Under the pieces are notes generated by a model that was not told the DNA's origin, did not search any database, and was given only the letters and a program-made list of their open reading frames with translations. A DNA stretch of 64,000 bases from Sedimenticola sp. (GTDB lineage Bacteria; Pseudomonadota; Gammaproteobacteria; Chromatiales; Chromatiaceae), in contig JALSRN010000101.1 of assembly GCA_026984735.1 (NCBI GenBank), positions 34,176 through 98,175 of the forward strand, written 5' to 3'. Positions 34,642-44,703 of this stretch are shown here, piece after piece (positions within the stretch are counted from its first letter, which is position 1; each line of letters opens with the position of its first letter). The position numbers and the translations under genes are program-made.

Positions 34642-36756
34642 ATGGCTGTAAGAGCGCACAAGGGTCAAGAACGGTCGGCACTCATTCCATTGCTGTCCGT
34701 CTTGTTGGTTCTCTCCATGGTATCCGGCATCCTCGCCTTTGTGGCCTGGTCCCGGCACAGTGCTCACATCGAGAAAGATCTCCTCTATGCAGCGGATCAG
34801 CGCGTTCTGGCCCACCGGATCGCCAAGTATGCGGTGGAGGCTGCAGGCGGGAAGGAGGCTTCCTTTGCTAGGTTGCGGGATTCCCGGGACCGTTTCTCGG
34901 AACTGCTGAAGATCCTCGAAAACGGTTCGCCGAGCGAAGGTCTCCCTCCCTCTCCGAAAGATGTACAGCCTCTTCTCCGCCAAGTGGAGAACAGCTGGAA
35001 GGAGCTTCGGTCGCACGTGGATGCCATCCTCAACAACCAGGATGCCATCCTCTCAGTGCACGAGATCACCGCCACCATCAAAGACACGCTTCCCGATTTG
35101 CTGGAGCTCTCCACCGATATCACCAATGAGCTGGTGGAGCAGAAGGCCGATCCTGCGCAGGTCTATTATGCAACCCGGCAGCTCTTTCTGGCCCAGCGCA
35201 TCGACTCCTCGCTCGGCGATGTGCTGGCGGGTGGCTCGGCCACCGCATTGGCGGTGGATCAACTTACCCAGGACGTGGATGAGCTGAAAACGGTGGTAGA
35301 TGCGCTGCTCAATGGCAGCGGAGCGCTCGGCGTCAAGCCGCTCAAAGAGAAGGACCTCAAAGAGGATCTGCTTGAGATCACGGCCATTCTGGGGGATATC
35401 GACGACTCACTCGGCAGCGTGTTGAACATGATCCCTAAAGTGCTTCCGGCTCTGGAGGCAGTGGGAGAAGTGGGACTGGAGGAGAAGGCTCAGCAGGCGG
35501 TGGAAGCGGGCAAGGTGCTGCCCGACATGGATGTTCCCACAGCGTTGGCTTCGGCTTCGGACAAAGTGGCCGATTCGATCAAAACTTTAATCGCTGGCTA
35601 CCGGCAGGAGGCGGGACGCTTCAAGGTCGGTCCTCTGGCGGTGGGGCCCGTATTGATCACCGGACTTGGCGCCCTCACCGTTGCTCTGCTGGTGCTGTTG
35701 GGTATCGCACTGGTGCGCCGCGCGCGCCGGCAGGAACAGGCCATCTCGGAACAGTATCAGCGCAATCAGGAAGCCATTCGCCGCTTGTTGGACGAGATGG
35801 GAGACCTGGCCGATGGCGACCTCTCAGTGGAGGCGACGGTGACCGAGGATATCACCGGCGCCATTGCCGACTCCATCAATTACGCCATCGAAGCGATGCG
35901 CGAGGTGGTGCAGTCCATCAACGACACGGCCGAGGAGGTGTCGCAGTCTTCACAGGAGACCCAGGCCACCATCATGCACTTGGCGGAGGCGGCCGAACAC
36001 CAGCGAGATGAGATCACCGGTGCCAGCACCACCATCGACAAGATGACCAATGCGCTGGTGGAGATGGAAGGTACCGCCATGCGGTCGGCCGAAGTGGCGC
36101 AGCGCTCGGTGGAGCTGGCCGGCAAGGGGGGCGAGGCGGTGCGGCGCACCATCCATGGAATGGATAACATCCGCGAACAGATCCAGGAGACCTCCAAGCG
36201 CATCAAGCGGCTGGGGGAAAGCTCTCAGGAGATCGGCAACATCGTGGAGCTCATCGAAGACATTGCCGACCAGACCAACATCCTGGCCCTGAATGCCGCC
36301 ATGCAGGCGGCCATGGCCGGGGAAGCGGGGCGGGGTTTTGCAGTGGTGGCGGACGAGGTGCAGCGCTTGGCCGAACGTTCCGCCAACGCCACCAAGCAGA
36401 TCGAGGCATTGGTGCAGACCATCCAGGCGGACACCAAAGAGGCGGTCAGTTCCATGGAGTCCAGCACCACCGAGGTGGTCAGCGGCGCGGGGCTTGCCGA
36501 AGACGCTGGCGCCGCTCTGCAGGAAATCGAAAAGGTGTCGCAGGAGATTGCCGAGATCATCACCCGGCTGGCTGCTTCGGCTCAGTCTGAATCGGCCGAG
36601 GCCCGGCAGCTCAACGATACCATGGGCGTCATCAGGGAGATCACCCAACAGACCACCGACAGCAGCAGCAACGCGGCCGAGGCTATCGGGGAGCTGGCCC
36701 GCAAAATCGACCAATTGCGCCAGTCCGTGGCTGGTTTCGTGCTGCCTGAGAACTGA
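34642..36756 (+). CDS. pilJ: Methyl-accepting chemotaxis protein PilJ
   Basis: 704 residues with GAGGTGAG before the ATG. Membrane helix 1 at ~14-35, a long periplasmic sensor (~36-330, PilJ-type four-helix repeats), helix 2 at ~333-356 (LITGLGALTVALLVLLGIAL), a HAMP region, and the signalling coiled coil with the tip EDIADQTNILALNAAMQAAMAGEAGRGFAVVADEVQRLAERS. This variant tip (AAMQAAMAGEAG) is typical of PilJ. It senses surface contact or pilus state and feeds ChpA. Confidence 0.96.
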   Translation: MAVRAHKGQERSALIPLLSVLLVLSMVSGILAFVAWSRHSAHIEKDLLYAADQRVLAHRIAKYAVEAAGGKEASFARLRDSRDRFSELLKILENGSPSEGLPPSPKDVQPLLRQVENSWKELRSHVDAILNNQDAILSVHEITATIKDTLPDLLELSTDITNELVEQKADPAQVYYATRQLFLAQRIDSSLGDVLAGGSATALAVDQLTQDVDELKTVVDALLNGSGALGVKPLKEKDLKEDLLEITAILGDIDDSLGSVLNMIPKVLPALEAVGEVGLEEKAQQAVEAGKVLPDMDVPTALASASDKVADSIKTLIAGYRQEAGRFKVGPLAVGPVLITGLGALTVALLVLLGIALVRRARRQEQAISEQYQRNQEAIRRLLDEMGDLADGDLSVEATVTEDITGAIADSINYAIEAMREVVQSINDTAEEVSQSSQETQATIMHLAEAAEHQRDEITGASTTIDKMTNALVEMEGTAMRSAEVAQRSVELAGKGGEAVRRTIHGMDNIREQIQETSKRIKRLGESSQEIGNIVELIEDIADQTNILALNAAMQAAMAGEAGRGFAVVADEVQRLAERSANATKQIEALVQTIQADTKEAVSSMESSTTEVVSGAGLAEDAGAALQEIEKVSQEIAEIITRLAASAQSESAEARQLNDTMGVIREITQQTTDSSSNAAEAIGELARKIDQLRQSVAGFVLPEN

Positions 36757-36787
36757 GCCGGCAGGAGCCCGCGGTCGAGGGAATTAG

Positions 36788-39700
36788 ATGAACGAAGTCG
36801 AGAAACCCGATTATGCCACCTTGCGCTGGGTCAAGGAGGGATTGGACGAGACCATCCAGTTGGCGCGGCGTGCTCTGGAATCCTATGAAGAGGCCGGATT
36901 TCAGGGAAACGCCTTGGGTACATTCTTAGAGCGGATCCATCAATTGCTTGGCACCCTGCGCATGGTCCAGGTCTATGGTGGCGCCATGCTGGTGGAAGAG
37001 ATGGAGGCGGTGGGCCAATTGATGCAGCAGGGCGCTTTGGCCGGAGATGAGCGCCTTGCGGAGTCGCTCATGCTTGGACTGGTGCAGCTGCCGGGCTATC
37101 TGGAACGGCTGGAGAGGGGAGAACCGGATATTCCCCTGGCATTGTTGCCAGTGCTCAACGACTTGCGCGCCGCCCGCGGTGTGGCGCCGGCATCGGAAGT
37201 GGTGCTCTACGCGCCCAACCTCAACCGCGTAGTGGAGCGGGAGCCAGTGATTCCAGGATCCGGGAATGCCGAGATTCCGGCTCTCGTCAAACAACAACGG
37301 GTTCGTTACCACCATGGGTTGTTGGGTTGGTACCGAAACGAACAGGAAGAGGAGGGACTCGGCTTGGTGTTGGACGTCATCCGGCGGATCAACGCCGTGG
37401 CGGGAACCCGTCGGCTGCGCCGTCTCATGGATTCCGCCGAAGCCCTGGTGATCATCCTATCCGATGGCGAATTTGCCGCCGACGCCGAGGTTAAACAGCT
37501 CTTCAGCCGCCTCGACCGCGTGCTTCGCGAATTGATCGAGAAGGGCGAAGAGAACGCCATGGAGCAGTTCCCCATGGAGCTGCTCAAGAGCATCCTCTAT
37601 TTCGTCTCCCGCTCCCATTCCACGGATCTTGTGGTGCAATCGGTGAAACGTACCGCCGATCTGGCGAACAGCTTCCCCGAAGGAATGGGTGAACCTTCTA
37701 CGGTCCAGGTGGCCGCGGCCGATGAAAGTGTGCTGTCGGCGGTGACATCGGAGTTAGTGGGAGATCTCCGTTTTATCCAAGAAGGCATGGATCTCTTTAT
37801 TCGGGGTGATTGGGAAGAGCTCGAACGTTTGCAGGGGTTGGCCGATAGGCTGCACAAGGTGGCGGATACGCTGGGGGTGCTCGGCAAGGGCGCGCTGCGC
37901 GAACGATTACTCCGGGTTGTGGAGACGATCCAGGAAATCGAATCGGGTCGGCTGGAACCCGAGGAAGAACAGCTCATGGAGGTCGCTACCCGCTTGGTGG
38001 AAGCCGAAGCGATTCTTGTCGGCGAGGGTGCAGAAGCGGTGGCCGGAGATGTGGGAACCGATGCGGCTGGCGCCGAGCGCGAAGCCAGAGCCCGGGCGGT
38101 GATCCAGGAGGCTTCCCTGGAGTTCTCTCGAATCAAGGAAGGGTTGGAGCGTTATATACATGATGCTTCGGAAAGGGAGCGCCTGCAGGACGTTGCCGCC
38201 GATGTGCACAAGTTGTCGGGCGTTTTCAATCTCATCGGGCTGGATGCCGTGGCGACCCTGCTCAAGGAGGCGGAACCGGAACTACGCCGGCTGGCCGAAC
38301 AGGAGGTGGAGCTCATTCCCCAGCAGCAGGGCGCTCTGGTGGATCTTTTCGCGGCCCTGGATTATTACCTGGAGGCGAGGCTGGAAGGGCGCAGTGGCCT
38401 GGATGCCATCCTCGATGAGGCGGATGCCTCTCTGCGGCGCCTCATCAGTCTGGACGAGGCGATCCAGAGCGAAATCCACCCCGAGTTTCTGGAAACGTCT
38501 CCCGAACCGCCCGCGAACGGCGCCGAGATCGTTCCTATTCACAGCGAGGCCGTCGAAGCCGCGGAAACATTGGTGGAAGCGGCGAAGCCGAAGGAGGAAA
38601 CGCCTTCCCCGGAGATCGTGGAAGAGGGTGGCTCTTCCACTCCGAAGGAGGTCGTTTCTCCTCCCGAGGAGGGCGCTCCCGCCATGGTGGAAATGGACGA
38701 GATCGATCCAGAGATCTTCGAAATCTTCATGGAAGAGGCAGGTGAGGAACTCGAAGTCATCAACGAAGAGTATCCCAAGTGGCGCGTCGATCTTTCCGAT
38801 GAAAAGGCGCTGCAAACCTTCCGCCGTTCTTTCCACACCCTCAAGGGAAGCGGGCGCATGGTGGGCGCCAAGGTGATCGGCGAGTTCGCGTGGGCCGTGG
38901 AGAATCTTCTCAATCGGGTCATGGACGGTACGGTTCCGGCGGACGCGGATGTGCTCGCCTATCTCGACGAAGCCGTTGCTGCCGTGCCCCTGCTGGTGGA
39001 AGCGCAGAAGACGGGCACACCGGCGAGGGTGGATGTGGCGGCGCTGGAAGCCCGCGGTTTCGAGTTGGCAGAACCCAGGGAGCCCCAAGAGGGAGAACAG
39101 CCCATGGAGGCGGAGCCGGAAACGGTGGAGGCGAATAGGAGGGAAACAGAGGAGATGTTCATCGGCGAAGCGCCCGAGCTGCCGCCGGCCGCCATCGTCT
39201 TGGATGAGGATCTGCACGCGGTCTTCCGTTCCGAAGCGGAGGGTCACCTGGAAGTGGTGGAACAATTTATCGCACGGTGCCATGAAGGATGTCGCATCTC
39301 CCCCGAGGTGGTCCGCGCATTGCACACGTTGCGGGGAAGTTCTCACCTGGCCGAAGTGGAGCCCATGGCGGTGCTGGCAGGGGAGATGGAGATCTATTGC
39401 AACCATCTGCACCAGCTCGACCACGCCTGCGGCAAGGAGGAAATAGGACTGCTGCGGGAGTTTCAAAACGTCATGAAGAATATGCTCGGCGCCATCAATC
39501 GTGCCGGCAGCGAGCTTCCCGATTGGGGGAAATTGGTGAAGGCCGTTCGCACCGCCGACCAAGCACTGCCCGAAGTGCTTTCGGATCTCGAGCCGGTGAG
39601 CGAAAGCGAGCTTCTACAGGATCCGGTGGCCGATGGCGAGGTTGTCGCGGCCTTCATGGAAGAGGCTGCGGAGATCCTGGAGCGGTTGGATGGAAAATTG

Positions 39701-42643
39701 GGGCAATGGGCCGAGGGTGCCGATGATGAGGGGCTTTTGGAAGAGATCCGGCGCGACCTCCATACTCTGAAGGGAGGGGCGCGCATGGCCGGGCTGATGC
39801 CGTTGGGGGATCTGGCGCAACCATTGGAGGCTTTTTTCGAAGCGCTCGCCCAGAGCGCTGGCTCGGTGGATTCTGATACCCAGTCGCAGGTTCGCAAGTT
39901 GGTGGAGGTTATCGAAGACGGCCTCGATGCGCTCCACCTTAATGGAAAGCTGCCCGACCTCTCCCACAGCGTGGCCGAGGCCGAAAAGCTGGCTTCCGGT
40001 ATGGAAGCGCTGCTCTGCACGAAAGAAGCTGGCGTCGAAGAGAAGGAGGAGCTGCCCCCTCAGGAGCCCGAGTCCATCCTGCTCACGGAGAATTGGGGAG
40101 GAGAGACTTCCGACCATCCCGAATCCTCCTTTTTGCGGAAACCACCGCCCGCCAGGCCGGAGGTGGATCCGGAACTGCTCGAACTGTTCCTGGAGGAAGC
40201 TGGAGAGATCTCCGAGCGGCTCGAAGAGCAGCTGACCGAGTGGGAACGTGAGATCACTTCGCAAGAAGCCATCGACGGCCTCATGCGCAACCTACACACC
40301 CTCAAGGGAAGCTCCCGCTTTGCGGGCCTCTTTTCCATGGGTGACCTCGCTCATGCACTCGAGTCCCTTTTTGAGAAGCTGGCGGGAGGGGAACTCGAGC
40401 CCAATGGGGAGTTGGTACCGTTGGTGCGCCAGGGCATCGATCGGTTCGAGCAGGGCATCGAGCTTCTGCAACGCGGACAAGGACTGACCGATCTCGGGGA
40501 GATCACCTCGGCCATCGAGTCGGCAGCGGCCGGAGGGGAGTGGGTGCTGCCTTCTGGTGCCGTGGATTCTGAGTACACACTGATCTCCGAGTCCTTTTCC
40601 ACGACCATGGTCTCGGAGATGGGAGAGGAAGCCACCAGCTTCCAGCAGGAGTCCGATTCCTCCCTGCTGTTCAGCTCTCAGGTGCTGACCGATTCCGAGT
40701 TGTTGGGTGAACCGGAGCCCGCTGGCGACGATCATGTGATCCCTTTTCCGAAGGAGGGAACCATTGGCCACAACGAGCGTCGCCGGCCACCGCCTCTGCA
40801 AGCTGAAGAGGAGCGGGCCGACAAGGAGGAGCGGGTTCGGGTACTGGCCGAACTGCTCGATCAACTGGTGAACAATGCCGGTGAAGTAAGTATCTACCGG
40901 GCGCGCCTGGAACGGCAGAATCTTCAGGTGCAGCACAACATCGAAGAGCTCAATGCCACCATCGCGCGGCTGCGTTCCCAACTGCGGGCTTTGGAACTGG
41001 AAACCGAGGCGCAGATCCGTTCACGCCACGAGAGGGAGCGGGAGGAAGAGCGCTATCAGGATTTCGATCCTCTGGAGATGGATCGCTACTCTACATTGCA
41101 GCAGCTTTCCCGGGCCCTTTCCGAGACCATCAGCGACCTCTCCAACATCGGCGAATCGTTGAGCGAACAGATGAGGGACGCCGACACTCTGCTCCTGCAA
41201 CAGGAGCGGGTCACCAACGATCTGCAGGACGGATTGCTGCGCAGCCGCATGGTGCCTTTCAAGCGCCAAGCCTCCCGCCTGCAGCGGGTGGTCAGACAGA
41301 CGGCGCAGACCCTAGGAAAGAAAGCCGAACTTGACGTCATCGGTGCCGAAGGGGAGATCGATCGTACCATCCTCAACCGCATCACGGGGCCGTTGGAGCA
41401 CCTGCTCCGCAATGCGGTGGCGCACGGTATCGAGGCCCCCGATCAGCGCCGGGAGTCGGGTAAGCCGGAGACCGGCAAGGTTTCGCTGGTGCTGGCGCGC
41501 GAAGGAAGCGAGGTGGTGCTCACCGTCTCCGACGACGGTGCCGGGCTGGATGCGGGCGCCATCCGCCGCAAGGCGGTACAGAACGGCTTGCTCGATGAAC
41601 AGGCCGAGGTGGACGAAGACGCGCTCTATCAATTCATTCTGCAGCCGGGGTTCTCCACTGCGGCCGAGGTGAACCAAGTAGCTGGCCGGGGAGTGGGGAT
41701 GGATGCCGTGGTGGCAGAGATCAAGCAGCTCGGCGGTTCGCTGGAGATCATGTCCCAGCAGGGACGGGGCAGCAGTTTCGTCATCCGTCTCCCCTTCACC
41801 CTGGCCATCTCCGAGGCGCTGTTGGTGGAGGTGGCGGAAGACGTCTACGCCATTCCTCATGGTGCCACCGAAGTCATCATTCGTGTCTCCCGCGAGGATC
41901 TTCTGGCCTGCTACCGAGGGCGCTCTCCCGGCATCGAATACGGGGGCCATCTCTTTCCAGTGCGTTATTTGGGGTCCCTGCTCGGAGTTGCGGATCCCGC
42001 TATTCCAGACAATGCCAAGTGGCTGCCGCTGCTGCTGGTGCGTACGGGAGAGCAGCGGATGGCCGTTCAGTTGGACCGCCTCATCGGCAACCAGCAGGTG
42101 GTGGTCAAGTCCATCGGCACCCAGCTTGCAGGAGTGCGCTGGTTCACCGGCGCCACCATCCTGGCGGACGGCAAGATCGCGCTTCTTCTGGACATGAACG
42201 CAGTGGTCCGTTCCGCGGCCATGGCGCAGCTCGCCACGGCGCCTGCGGCGCCGGAGGAGGAGAGGGGCATCACGGTGATGGTGGTGGACGACTCCATCAC
42301 CGTGCGCAAGGTCACCAGCCGATTGCTGGAGCGCCACAACATGCAGGTCCTCACGGCGAGAGATGGCGTGGACGCCATCACCGTCCTCCAGGACCACAAG
42401 CCCGATGTGATGCTGCTCGACATCGAGATGCCGCGCATGGACGGTTACGAACTGGCGCGCCACATCCGCAACACGCCCGAGCTGGAGAACATTCCCATCA
42501 TCATGATCACTTCGCGCACCGGCGACAAGCACCGCAAACGGGCGCTGGAGCTTGGAGTGGACCGCTACCTCGGAAAGCCCTACCAGGAGAACGATCTTCT
42601 GGAGAACATCTACGAGCTGTTGGGGGAGCGGGCCTATGGCTGA
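36788..42643 (+). CDS. chpA: Hybrid chemotaxis kinase ChpA/PilL with multiple Hpt domains
   Basis: 1951 residues. Domain order: N-terminal Hpt-like region (H51 in RIHQLLGTLRM), two degenerate Hpt units (H356, H474), four canonical Hpt domains (H683 FHTLKGSGRM, H846 LHTLRGSSHL, H992 LHTLKGGARM, H1170 LHTLKGSSRF), dimerisation, HATPase (LLRNAVAHGIEAPDQRR near 1540, DDGAGLDAG), CheW-like, and a C-terminal receiver (VMVVDDSITVRK; phosphoacceptor D1878 in LLLDIEMPRMDGYE). It phosphorylates PilG and PilH to control twitching. Shorter than Pseudomonas ChpA (~2470 residues). The Hpt segments are separated by acidic Pro/Glu linkers. Confidence 0.96.
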   Translation: MNEVEKPDYATLRWVKEGLDETIQLARRALESYEEAGFQGNALGTFLERIHQLLGTLRMVQVYGGAMLVEEMEAVGQLMQQGALAGDERLAESLMLGLVQLPGYLERLERGEPDIPLALLPVLNDLRAARGVAPASEVVLYAPNLNRVVEREPVIPGSGNAEIPALVKQQRVRYHHGLLGWYRNEQEEEGLGLVLDVIRRINAVAGTRRLRRLMDSAEALVIILSDGEFAADAEVKQLFSRLDRVLRELIEKGEENAMEQFPMELLKSILYFVSRSHSTDLVVQSVKRTADLANSFPEGMGEPSTVQVAAADESVLSAVTSELVGDLRFIQEGMDLFIRGDWEELERLQGLADRLHKVADTLGVLGKGALRERLLRVVETIQEIESGRLEPEEEQLMEVATRLVEAEAILVGEGAEAVAGDVGTDAAGAEREARARAVIQEASLEFSRIKEGLERYIHDASERERLQDVAADVHKLSGVFNLIGLDAVATLLKEAEPELRRLAEQEVELIPQQQGALVDLFAALDYYLEARLEGRSGLDAILDEADASLRRLISLDEAIQSEIHPEFLETSPEPPANGAEIVPIHSEAVEAAETLVEAAKPKEETPSPEIVEEGGSSTPKEVVSPPEEGAPAMVEMDEIDPEIFEIFMEEAGEELEVINEEYPKWRVDLSDEKALQTFRRSFHTLKGSGRMVGAKVIGEFAWAVENLLNRVMDGTVPADADVLAYLDEAVAAVPLLVEAQKTGTPARVDVAALEARGFELAEPREPQEGEQPMEAEPETVEANRRETEEMFIGEAPELPPAAIVLDEDLHAVFRSEAEGHLEVVEQFIARCHEGCRISPEVVRALHTLRGSSHLAEVEPMAVLAGEMEIYCNHLHQLDHACGKEEIGLLREFQNVMKNMLGAINRAGSELPDWGKLVKAVRTADQALPEVLSDLEPVSESELLQDPVADGEVVAAFMEEAAEILERLDGKLGQWAEGADDEGLLEEIRRDLHTLKGGARMAGLMPLGDLAQPLEAFFEALAQSAGSVDSDTQSQVRKLVEVIEDGLDALHLNGKLPDLSHSVAEAEKLASGMEALLCTKEAGVEEKEELPPQEPESILLTENWGGETSDHPESSFLRKPPPARPEVDPELLELFLEEAGEISERLEEQLTEWEREITSQEAIDGLMRNLHTLKGSSRFAGLFSMGDLAHALESLFEKLAGGELEPNGELVPLVRQGIDRFEQGIELLQRGQGLTDLGEITSAIESAAAGGEWVLPSGAVDSEYTLISESFSTTMVSEMGEEATSFQQESDSSLLFSSQVLTDSELLGEPEPAGDDHVIPFPKEGTIGHNERRRPPPLQAEEERADKEERVRVLAELLDQLVNNAGEVSIYRARLERQNLQVQHNIEELNATIARLRSQLRALELETEAQIRSRHEREREEERYQDFDPLEMDRYSTLQQLSRALSETISDLSNIGESLSEQMRDADTLLLQQERVTNDLQDGLLRSRMVPFKRQASRLQRVVRQTAQTLGKKAELDVIGAEGEIDRTILNRITGPLEHLLRNAVAHGIEAPDQRRESGKPETGKVSLVLAREGSEVVLTVSDDGAGLDAGAIRRKAVQNGLLDEQAEVDEDALYQFILQPGFSTAAEVNQVAGRGVGMDAVVAEIKQLGGSLEIMSQQGRGSSFVIRLPFTLAISEALLVEVAEDVYAIPHGATEVIIRVSREDLLACYRGRSPGIEYGGHLFPVRYLGSLLGVADPAIPDNAKWLPLLLVRTGEQRMAVQLDRLIGNQQVVVKSIGTQLAGVRWFTGATILADGKIALLLDMNAVVRSAAMAQLATAPAAPEEERGITVMVVDDSITVRKVTSRLLERHNMQVLTARDGVDAITVLQDHKPDVMLLDIEMPRMDGYELARHIRNTPELENIPIIMITSRTGDKHRKRALELGVDRYLGKPYQENDLLENIYELLGERAYG

Positions 42644-43121
42644 TTCGAACGACGCCGTGACTGAAGAGCAATGCCTCCTGATTCCGCAACGGCAGACCCC
42701 TCTGCTGCTTCCGTCCGCGTCGGTAATCGAGATCATCGGTTATCGGGAATTGAAGGAAGGAGGGGAAGCCGCGCCTGCGTGGCTGCTGGGGCGGTTCGAG
42801 TGGCGCCATCTGCAGCTGCCGCTGATCTCCATGGAACGCTTGCTCGGAGTAGAGCGGCAAAGGCGCCGGGGACGCAAACGGATCATCGTCATCCATGTTT
42901 TCGACGAGCGCCTGAAATACCCCTTCGTGGGCGTCGATGCCACCGGCATGCCCCGTCTGGTGAATATCGACGAGGCGGCGCTGAAGGTGGAGGCTTCCGA
43001 AGGGTGGCCGTTGGAGTGGCCGGTGCTCTACAAGGTGAGCGTCCAGGGCAACGAGGCGCTGGTACCGGATCTCGATCGCCTGGGCGATCTGATCGTTTCG
43101 CTGGAGCCGGCGGCGGCCTGA
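42636..43121 (+). CDS. chpC: CheW-like protein ChpC
   Basis: 161 residues starting at ATG 42636, which overlaps the chpA end by 8 nt; the track start lies inside chpA. CheW fold: LLPSASVIEIIGYREL, WLLGRFEWRHLQLPLISMERLLG, VGVDATGMPRLVNID. This corresponds to ChpC, a second coupling protein of the Pil-Chp system that may link extra receptors. pilK (methyltransferase) and chpB (methylesterase) are not present. Confidence 0.87.
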   Translation: MADSNDAVTEEQCLLIPQRQTPLLLPSASVIEIIGYRELKEGGEAAPAWLLGRFEWRHLQLPLISMERLLGVERQRRRGRKRIIVIHVFDERLKYPFVGVDATGMPRLVNIDEAALKVEASEGWPLEWPVLYKVSVQGNEALVPDLDRLGDLIVSLEPAAA

Positions 43122-43136
43122 GGTGTTTTCTCTCCC

Positions 43137-43868
43137 TCAGCGGAAGTCTCCCCAAAGCGCCTGCGCCGCGGCCAGCGCCGCCAGCGGCGCCGTTTCGGCG
43201 CGCAATATTCTCGGCCCCAAGCGGACGCCCCTGCAGCCAGCGGCGTAGGCGAGCCGGCGCTCTTTATCGCTCAATCCCCCTTCGGGTCCGATCAAAAGGC
43301 CGAGCCTTCCCGTGGGCGGTGGCTGGTCCGGCAGGGAAGAGCGCGCCCCCGGATCCAGAAGCAGCACCGGCGGCTCCGCTCTTTCGAGCCAGGGCGCCAG
43401 CCGCGAGGGTGGATGCAAGGGCGGCAGATAGCGTCGTCCCGACTGCTCGCAGGCGCTGATCACCACGCCCTTCCAGTGGGCTATCCGCCGCTCCAGCCGT
43501 TTTCCTTCCATTCTCACCAGGGTGCGCTCGGTGAAGAGTGGCTGCAGGCTGGCCACCCCAAGCTCCACCGCTTTCTGCAGGGCGAAGTCCATGCGTTCGC
43601 CGCGCGGGATTCCCAGCGCCAGGTGGAGTGCCAGGCGGGGGGGAGGCTCGGGTTCGCCCGCCTCAAGAATCTCGGCCTCGGCTCTCTCCTTATGGAGGCG
43701 GACCAGGCGGGCGCGATAGTCACGACCGTCCCGTCCGTTGAACAGCAGAAGCGGGGCGCCCTCACGCAAGCGTAGAACCTTGATCAGGTGCCGAGCCGTG
43801 CGTTCGGGAAGCGCCACCCGTTCCCCCGCGTTCAAGGAAAGATCGACATGGCTACGAGGCAGGCGCAC
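43137..43868 (-). CDS. rsmE: 16S rRNA m3U1498 methyltransferase RsmE
   Basis: 243 residues, SPOUT fold. N-terminal PUA-like part (HLIKVLRLREGAPLLLFNGRDG), then ERTLVRMEGKRLERRIAHWKG and the knot LGLLIGPEGGLSDKERRLA, LGPRILRAETAPLAAL. It uses SAM to methylate U1498 of 16S rRNA. One base after the metF start on the minus strand, so it is probably cotranscribed with metF. Confidence 0.96.
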   Translation of the reverse strand: MRLPRSHVDLSLNAGERVALPERTARHLIKVLRLREGAPLLLFNGRDGRDYRARLVRLHKERAEAEILEAGEPEPPPRLALHLALGIPRGERMDFALQKAVELGVASLQPLFTERTLVRMEGKRLERRIAHWKGVVISACEQSGRRYLPPLHPPSRLAPWLERAEPPVLLLDPGARSSLPDQPPPTGRLGLLIGPEGGLSDKERRLAYAAGCRGVRLGPRILRAETAPLAALAAAQALWGDFR

Positions 43869-43869
43869 C

Positions 43870-44703
43870 CTATCGATTCAGCCCTTCGCAGATGGCCAGG
43901 GTGGCCCTCGACTGGTTCATGGTGTAGAAGTGGAGCCCCGGCGCCCCGCCTTCGAGCAGTTTTCGGCACAGCTCGGCGACCACCTCCACGCCGAATTGGA
44001 AAAGCCCCTCGGCGTCGTCGCCGAACGCTTCCAGCCGCTTTCGCAGCCAGCGCGGAATCTCCGCCCCGCAGGCGTCGGAGAAGCGGGCCAGATTGGCGTA
44101 GTTGGTGATGGGCATGATGCCCGGGACGATGGGAATCGTAATGTTCCGCTTGGCGCAGTCGTCGAGAAAGCGCCAGTAGGCGTCGGCGTTGTAGAAGTAC
44201 TGGGTGATGGCGCCTGAAGCGCCTGCTTCCACCTTGCGTTTGAAGTTGTCCAGGTCCTGCCAGGCGGTGGGGGCCTGGGGGTGGAATTCGGGGTAGGCGG
44301 CCACCTCGATGCGGAACTGGCCGGGAAATTCCGCCTGGATGAAGGCCACCAGTTCGTTGGCGTAGTTGAAGTCGCCGGGTTCGCCGGCTCCGGCGCCGGA
44401 AGGAAGGTCGCCCCGCAAGGCCACCAGACGTTCGATCCCTTCGCTGCGATAGCGCTGGAGGATGTCGCGGATCTCTTCGCGGCCGGCGCCGATGCAGGAG
44501 AGGTGGGGAGCGGTCTCGATGTTTCGGCTGCGCAGCCACTCCACGGTGGCGAAAGTGCGCTCACGAGTAGAGCCGCCGGCTCCGTAGGTGACGCTGAAAT
44601 ATTCGGGATCCAGCGCCCGGAGGGCTTCGACCGTCTCCTTGAGCTTTTCCATGCCCTTTTCGGTCTTGGGCGGAAAGAGTTCGAAGCTGAACTGTGTGGT
44701 CAT
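43870..44703 (-). CDS. metF: 5,10-methylenetetrahydrofolate reductase MetF
   Basis: 277 residues. FSFELFPPKTEKG with the catalytic Glu, FSVTYGAGGSTRERT, HLSCIGAGREEI, LVALRGDLPSG, GAITQYFYNADAYWRF and PIVPGIMPITNYANLARF are all MetF blocks. It reduces methylene-THF to methyl-THF for methionine regeneration, matching the ahcY and metK genes upstream. Confidence 0.97.
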   Translation of the reverse strand: MTTQFSFELFPPKTEKGMEKLKETVEALRALDPEYFSVTYGAGGSTRERTFATVEWLRSRNIETAPHLSCIGAGREEIRDILQRYRSEGIERLVALRGDLPSGAGAGEPGDFNYANELVAFIQAEFPGQFRIEVAAYPEFHPQAPTAWQDLDNFKRKVEAGASGAITQYFYNADAYWRFLDDCAKRNITIPIVPGIMPITNYANLARFSDACGAEIPRWLRKRLEAFGDDAEGLFQFGVEVVAELCRKLLEGGAPGLHFYTMNQSRATLAICEGLNR

